A stretch of 64,000 nt of DNA, taken from assembly GCA_021155205.1 (NCBI GenBank), contig JAJNPS010000009.1, positions 89,104-153,103 of the forward strand. Reading direction: 5' to 3'. The translations under genes and the position numbers were made by a program. The notes below the pieces were generated by a model. That model was not told the DNA's origin. It searched no databases and saw nothing but the letters and a program-made list of their open reading frames with translations. Positions 59,750 to 64,000 of this stretch are shown here, one piece after another. Position 1 is the first letter of the stretch, and each line of letters starts with the position of its first letter. The DNA is from Rhodobacterales bacterium (GTDB lineage: Bacteria > Pseudomonadota > Alphaproteobacteria > Rhodobacterales > Rhodobacteraceae).

Positions 59750-60979
59750 ATGACAACCCATTCGCTTGGCGTCCATTCCGAAACCGGCAGGCTGCGGCAG
59801 GTGATCGTCTGCCGCCCCGGTCTGGCGCACCGCCGCCTGACGCCCTCGAACGCGCAGGCGCTGCTCTTCGACGATGTGTTCTGGGTCAAGCAGGCGCAAA
59901 AGGACCATGACGTGTTTTCCACCCTGATGCGCGGCGAAGGCATCGAGGTGCTGGATGTGAACACGCTGCTGGCCGAGGTTCTGGACTTGCCGCAAGCCCG
60001 GACATGGGTGCTGGACCATCGCATCACGCCCAATGACGTGGGCACCGGGATGCTGGATGAACTCCTTGCCTGGATGCACGAATTACCGGGGGCAAAGCTG
60101 GCGGAGCATCTTGTCGGGGGCCTTGAGGTCGGCGATCTTCCGTTCAAGCCCGCCGGGCTGTTCGGCAGCTATCTCGGCCCGCATGGCTTCATTCTGCCGC
60201 CCCTGCCGAATTTCCTGTTCACGCGTGACAACAGTGCATGGATTTACGGCGGGGTTTCGCTGAACCCGATGTACTGGGCGGCGCGCAAGCCTGAAACTCT
60301 GCTGACCGCTGCCGTCTACAGGTTCCATCCGAAATTTGCCGGCAAGGCGCGGGTCCATTGGGGGGATCCCACCGTCGAACACGGTCTGGCCTCGGTCGAG
60401 GGCGGCGATGTGATGCCCGTGGGCAACCGCACGGTTCTGGTCGGCATGGGCGAGCGGTCCTCGCCACAGGGCATCGGCCTTTTGGCGTCGGCGCTTTTTG
60501 CCAAAGGGGTGGCCGACCGGGTGATCGCCTGTCAGTTGCCCAAGAGCCGCGCGGCCATGCATCTGGACACCGTGTTCACCCTGCTTGGTGGCGATGTCGT
60601 GACCTGCTTCAAGGAGGTCGCCGATGAGATTTCCTGCTTTGACTTGCGTCCCGGCGAAGGTGGCGCACCGCTGCAGTTTCGCGCCGACCCCCGCCCCTTG
60701 TTCGACGTCGTGGCCGAAGTGCTGGGTCTGTCGAAACTGACCATCGTGCCGACCGGCGGCCATGACCCGGCCGAGCGGGCCCGCGAACAATGGAACGACG
60801 GCAACAACCTTCTGGCGCTGCGCCCCGGCGTGGTGGTGGGCTACGACCGCAACGACGACACCAACGCCGCCCTGCGCGCCGTCGGCATAAATGTGCTGGA
60901 ACTGCCCGGTGCCGAACTGGGCCGGGGAAGGGGCGGCAGCCATTGCATGAGCTGTCCCACCATCCGCGACGCCGAATAG
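59750..60979 (+). CDS. arcA: Arginine deiminase
   Basis: ArcA hydrolyses arginine to citrulline and ammonia. The 409-aa protein has the guanidino-modifying enzyme fold with FTRDNSAWIYGGVSLNPM, EGGDVMPVGNRTVLVGMGER, the catalytic His in MHLDTVFTLLGGD and the nucleophile Cys in GGSHCMSCPTIRD. It begins 18 bases after the carrier gene and heads the deiminase steps, which give ATP without respiration. Confidence 0.96.
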   Translation: MTTHSLGVHSETGRLRQVIVCRPGLAHRRLTPSNAQALLFDDVFWVKQAQKDHDVFSTLMRGEGIEVLDVNTLLAEVLDLPQARTWVLDHRITPNDVGTGMLDELLAWMHELPGAKLAEHLVGGLEVGDLPFKPAGLFGSYLGPHGFILPPLPNFLFTRDNSAWIYGGVSLNPMYWAARKPETLLTAAVYRFHPKFAGKARVHWGDPTVEHGLASVEGGDVMPVGNRTVLVGMGERSSPQGIGLLASALFAKGVADRVIACQLPKSRAAMHLDTVFTLLGGDVVTCFKEVADEISCFDLRPGEGGAPLQFRADPRPLFDVVAEVLGLSKLTIVPTGGHDPAERAREQWNDGNNLLALRPGVVVGYDRNDDTNAALRAVGINVLELPGAELGRGRGGSHCMSCPTIRDAE

Positions 60980-61003
60980 CCCCTGATCCCAAAGGACGCC
61001 ACC

Positions 61004-62005
61004 ATGAGCTATAACCTGAAGAACCGCAGCTTCCTGACCTTGCGCGATTTCAAGCCGGCCGAGATCGGCTTTCTTCTGAAGCTGTCCGCCGACCTCAAGG
61101 CCGCCAAATATGCGGGCACCGAACAGCCGGGACTGAAGGGAAAGGAGATCGCGCTGATCTTTGAAAAGGACAGCACCCGCACCCGGGTAGGGTTCGAGGT
61201 GGCAGCACATGATCAGGGCGCGACCGTCACCTATCTGGGACCGTCTGGCAGCCATATCGGCCACAAGGAAACCGTCAAGGACACCGCGCGGGTGCTGGGC
61301 CGGGTCTATGACGCCATCGAATATCGCGGCTTCGGCCAGAAGATCGTCGAAGACCTTGCGGAATTTTCCGGTGTTCCGGTCTACAATGGTCTGACCGATG
61401 AATTCCATCCGACCCAGATCCTTGCCGACTTCCTGACAATGCAGGAACACAGCGACAAACCGCTGCGCCAGATTTCCTATGTATTCCTGGGTGATGCCAG
61501 GAACAACATGGGCGACAGCCTGCTGATCGGCGGGGCCAAGATGGGCATGGACGTGCGGCTCTGCGCGCCCAAGGCATGCTGGCCGACGAAGGCCATTCAG
61601 GCCGAGGCGCAGGCCATCGCCAAAGAGACAGGCGCAGGGATCACCATCACCGAAGACGTCGCCGAGGCGGTCAAGGGGGTGGATTTCGTCTATACCGATG
61701 TCTGGCTGTCGATGGGCGAACCGGAGGCGAAATGGGCCGAACGGATCAAGCTCTTGCTGCCCTATCAGGTCAACGCCAAGCTGATGAAGAAAACCGGCAA
61801 TCCGCGCGCGAAGTTCATGCATTGCCTGCCTGCCTTTCACAATGCCGACACCCAGGTCGGCAAGGACATCGCCGAAAAGTTCGGCATCTCGGAAATGGAA
61901 GTGACCGACGAGGTATTCGAAAGCCCGGCCTCGATCGTGTTCGATCAGGCGGAAAACCGGATGCACACGATCAAGGCGGTGCTTGTCGCCACGCTGGGCG
62001 GCTGA
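61004..62005 (+). CDS. arcB: Ornithine carbamoyltransferase, catabolic
   Basis: ArcB phosphorolyses citrulline to ornithine and carbamoyl phosphate. The 333-aa enzyme has the carbamoyl-phosphate site EKDSTRTRVGFEVAAHDQGA, the ornithine loop FHPTQILADFLTMQE, DARNNMGDSLLIGGAKMGMD and HCLPAFHNADT. Size and operon context mark it as the catabolic enzyme rather than the biosynthetic argF. AAGGACGCC precedes the ATG. Confidence 0.96.
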   Translation: MSYNLKNRSFLTLRDFKPAEIGFLLKLSADLKAAKYAGTEQPGLKGKEIALIFEKDSTRTRVGFEVAAHDQGATVTYLGPSGSHIGHKETVKDTARVLGRVYDAIEYRGFGQKIVEDLAEFSGVPVYNGLTDEFHPTQILADFLTMQEHSDKPLRQISYVFLGDARNNMGDSLLIGGAKMGMDVRLCAPKACWPTKAIQAEAQAIAKETGAGITITEDVAEAVKGVDFVYTDVWLSMGEPEAKWAERIKLLLPYQVNAKLMKKTGNPRAKFMHCLPAFHNADTQVGKDIAEKFGISEMEVTDEVFESPASIVFDQAENRMHTIKAVLVATLGG

Positions 62006-62008
62006 GGC

Positions 62009-62926
62009 ATGCTTGTGGTCGCAGCCCTTGGCGGCAATGCGCTGCTGCGCCGGGGCGAGCCGCTGACGGCGGACAGCCAGCGCCGCAATGTGCAACAGGC
62101 GGCCACGGCCCTGGCCGCGATCCTGCGCGCAGGGCACAGGCTGGTGATCACCCACGGCAATGGCCCGCAGGTCGGTTTGCTGGCCTTGCAGGGGGCCGCC
62201 TACAAGCCGGACGAAGCCTATCCGCTGGACATTCTGGGCGCGGAAACCGAAGGCATGATCGGCTATCTGATCGAACAGGAGCTGGAAAACGCCCTTGGCC
62301 ACGACCGGCCCGTGGCGGTGCTGCTGACGCAGATCGTGGTGGATGCCGCCGACCCCGCCTTTGCCAAGCCCACCAAATTCGTCGGCCCGGTCTATGCCGA
62401 GGCCGAGGCGCGCGCGCTAGCGGCAACCCGTGGCTGGACGATTGCACCGGACGGCGACCGCTGGCGGCGCGTCGTCGCCTCGCCCCGACCGCAGGAAATC
62501 CCCGATCTCGGCGTGCTGCGGCTGCTTCTGGATCAGGGCGTGGTGGTGATCTGCGCGGGCGGCGGCGGCATTCCGGTGCTGCGCCGGGCCGATGGCAGCC
62601 TGATCGGTGTCGAGGCGGTGATCGACAAGGACCATGCCAGCGCGCTGCTGGCGAGCTCGATCAGGGCCGATGTCTTGCTGATGCTGACCGATGTGGCGGC
62701 GGTGTTCCGCGATTTCGGCACCGACCGCGCCGCACCGGTTGCGCAACTGACCGCCGATCAGGCCGGGGCGCTTGTCCTGCCGCAGGGCTCCATGGCGCCC
62801 AAGGTGGCAGCGGCACGCGATTTCGTGCTGGGCGGCGGCAGGCTGGCCGGGATCGGGCGGCTTGAGGACGCGGTGGCGATCCTGAACGGCACCGCCGGGA
62901 CAGTCGTGTCGGCGCAGACGATCTGA
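62009..62926 (+). CDS. arcC: Carbamate kinase
   Basis: ArcC makes ATP from ADP and carbamoyl phosphate, the energy step of the pathway. The 305-aa protein has VVAALGGNALLRRGEPLTAD at the start, VITHGNGPQVGLLALQG, ASPRPQEIPDL, VVICAGGGGIPVLRR and VIDKDHASALLASSI. It follows arcB by three bases, so the operon is tightly coupled. Confidence 0.96.
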   Translation: MLVVAALGGNALLRRGEPLTADSQRRNVQQAATALAAILRAGHRLVITHGNGPQVGLLALQGAAYKPDEAYPLDILGAETEGMIGYLIEQELENALGHDRPVAVLLTQIVVDAADPAFAKPTKFVGPVYAEAEARALAATRGWTIAPDGDRWRRVVASPRPQEIPDLGVLRLLLDQGVVVICAGGGGIPVLRRADGSLIGVEAVIDKDHASALLASSIRADVLLMLTDVAAVFRDFGTDRAAPVAQLTADQAGALVLPQGSMAPKVAAARDFVLGGGRLAGIGRLEDAVAILNGTAGTVVSAQTI

Positions 62927-62946
62927 ACACCGAAAAGGGGCCGGAA

Positions 62947-63633
62947 ATGTGCTTGTCAGCCGGAGTGAGCTTTGCCGCCAGCGTCGTTCTCACCGTCGGG
63001 GGGGTCGCGATCACCCGCACTGCCTGGCAGCGCAACCGGCGCTATCTGCCGCTGGCGCTGATGCCGGTCTTTGCGGGCATCCAGCAATTCTCCGAAGGCT
63101 ATGTCTGGCTGGGCATGACCGGCGGCAACCCGCTTGAGGTCGTCTGGGGCGCGATGGGGTTCATGTTCTTCACCTGGTTCATGTGGCCGGTCTGGATTCC
63201 GTTCTGCGTCTATGTGCTGGAACCCGGTTACAGCCGCCGCAAGCCTTGGTTCCTGGCGCTGGCGCTGATCGGGCTGCTGTTCGGTCTGTTGCTCTATGTC
63301 CCGCACGGATTCAGCACCGACATGGTGGTGGTCGAAATCAACAACCAGTCCCTCGCCTACGAGAAGTCCATGTGGCTCGACTTCATGATGCCGCGCTGGC
63401 TGACCAACACGATCTATGTAGCCCTGATCATCATCCCCCCCGCCCTGTCCTACTACCGCCACATGCGCCATTTCGCGCTGACGCTGGTGGCGGTGGTCGT
63501 GGTGGACATCGTGCTGCTGCAATATGCCTATATCTCGTTCTTCTGCCTGCTGGCCGGGCTGGCGACGCTGCATCTGGTCTACATCATCCTGACCAACGGC
63601 TGTCGCCATGAATGCCCCGAACTCTTCGCCTGA
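62947..63633 (+). CDS. DUF6629-like membrane protein
   Basis: The 228-aa protein begins MCLSAGVSFAASVVLTVGGV and has about seven membrane segments. A Cys at position 2, a conserved YLPLALMPVFAGIQQFSEGY and late cysteines (FFCLLAG, NGCRHECPEL) match what I remember of DUF6629. Its function is unknown. It starts 21 bases after arcC and could be co-transcribed with the deiminase operon. From 63634 to 63790 I see no supportable gene before the insertion sequence. Confidence 0.75.
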   Translation: MCLSAGVSFAASVVLTVGGVAITRTAWQRNRRYLPLALMPVFAGIQQFSEGYVWLGMTGGNPLEVVWGAMGFMFFTWFMWPVWIPFCVYVLEPGYSRRKPWFLALALIGLLFGLLLYVPHGFSTDMVVVEINNQSLAYEKSMWLDFMMPRWLTNTIYVALIIIPPALSYYRHMRHFALTLVAVVVVDIVLLQYAYISFFCLLAGLATLHLVYIILTNGCRHECPELFA

Positions 63634-63790
63634 CCCGCCGCCCCGCTCTTCGCTGCAATCCGGTGGCGGCTCGGATAGGCGTCACCGGCGGAGGAGCGAT
63701 CCTTCCTCGGACCGGGTTGCCGACAGACGCAGCCCGTCGCGCCCGAGCCGCACCGCACCCCGAAGAAAGCCTTGCGCCGGCCGGACATCC

Positions 63791-64000
63791 GTAACCATCC
63801 GGCGCAGGCCGTGGTCAGGCTGTTTTTTGTCTTGAAGCTGCGCCGCGCCAATTCCACGGCAACAGGTCCGGCGACCGGGATACCGACAAGGCGGGCATTG
63901 TGGCGAGGACATCGGCGAGCCAGATTTGCGGGTCGATGTCGTTCATCTTTGCGGTGACGATCAGGGAATACATGAAGGCGGTGAGGTCTTGTCGCGGCTG
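63791..64000 (-). mobile_element. IS66-family insertion sequence, one end
   Basis: The plus-strand sequence from 63791 begins GTAACCATCCGGCGCAGGCC, resembling the GTAA-type terminal inverted repeats of IS66 elements, and a transposase C-terminus reads inward on the minus strand. The element continues beyond the window, so its other end and the expected 8-bp target duplication cannot be checked. Confidence 0.65.
63815..64000 (-). CDS. IS66 family transposase (TnpC), C-terminal part
   Basis: The frame runs in from the window edge and ends at 63815. It contains FMYSLIVTAKMNDIDPQIWL, ADVLATMPAL and DLLPWNWRG, the conserved C-terminal end of IS66 transposases (usually ending in LLPWxW), with a short extra tail (ASRQKTA). 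The 5' part is outside the window. It marks recent insertion next to the DUF6629 gene. Confidence 0.88.
   Translation of the reverse strand, partial: QPRQDLTAFMYSLIVTAKMNDIDPQIWLADVLATMPALSVSRSPDLLPWNWRGAASRQKTA

Noticed and set aside
60083..62302. 739-codon open frame antisense to arcA-arcB
   Set aside because: The opposite strand encodes unmistakable ArcA and ArcB; the antisense frame has no family features.

Overview
This window looks like a chromosomal segment of a high-GC alphaproteobacterium of the Rhodobacterales (Rhodobacter/Paracoccus-like). Evidence: the gene set and order (usg family, ccmF-ccmH, ilvI-ilvH, a TakP-like TRAP system), a GTTC-N7-GTTC type LexA box, a TTGAT-N4-ATCAA Fnr box, and a DctP product closely resembling what I remember of Rhodobacter TakP. 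I saw no rRNA, tRNA or CRISPR array.

Layout. 0-20 kb is mostly core: the 3' end of recG, an SOS-box small membrane peptide, an Fe-S scaffold gene, hisI, gluQ, trmFO, gyrA, usg, ornithine cyclodeaminase-arginase with a divergent Lrp regulator, ccmF-ccmH, and ilvI-ilvH behind an attenuator whose leader peptide is rich in Leu/Ile/Val codons, then a TRAP transporter. 20-36 kb is a first metal and envelope block: Sco and PCuAC copper chaperones, an L,D-transpeptidase, a multicopper oxidase-ZIP permease operon divergent from mntR, dsbB-dsbA, lspA, a Zn/Cd/Pb P-type ATPase divergent from a MerR regulator, a CDF exporter, an MFS transporter with a His-rich tail, and a frameshifted ArsR-rhodanese regulator. 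35.5-41.3 kb is an exopolysaccharide cluster (flippase, pyruvyl transferase, three glycosyltransferases).

41.5-58.2 kb is the most interesting part: a metal and membrane stress island. It holds an epimerase, heavy-metal-binding-domain proteins, a VKOR-type fusion, two cytochromes c, an EF-hand protein, DUF302, an MFS exporter, oleate hydratase, cyclopropane fatty acid synthase, a CopA-like ATPase with an unusual CPD motif, a Cys/His-rich peptide, two tandem ECF sigma factors with metal-binding-type cysteine tails (CorE-like), DUF2933 and a membrane methyltransferase. By eye I found one promoter-like motif, (T/G)GTAA(C/T)-N16-CGTCT(G/T), four times, each upstream of a transcription unit in this island and nowhere else that I noticed. 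I infer that it is the regulon of the CorE-like sigma factors. A perfect Fnr box lies upstream of the sigma operon, which suggests that oxygen and metal signals are integrated.

58.3-63.6 kb is an arginine deiminase operon (YfcC-type carrier, arcA, arcB, arcC) followed by a DUF6629 membrane protein. The window ends inside an IS66-family element. Starts were chosen from ribosome-binding sites, ATGA overlaps and family start positions.
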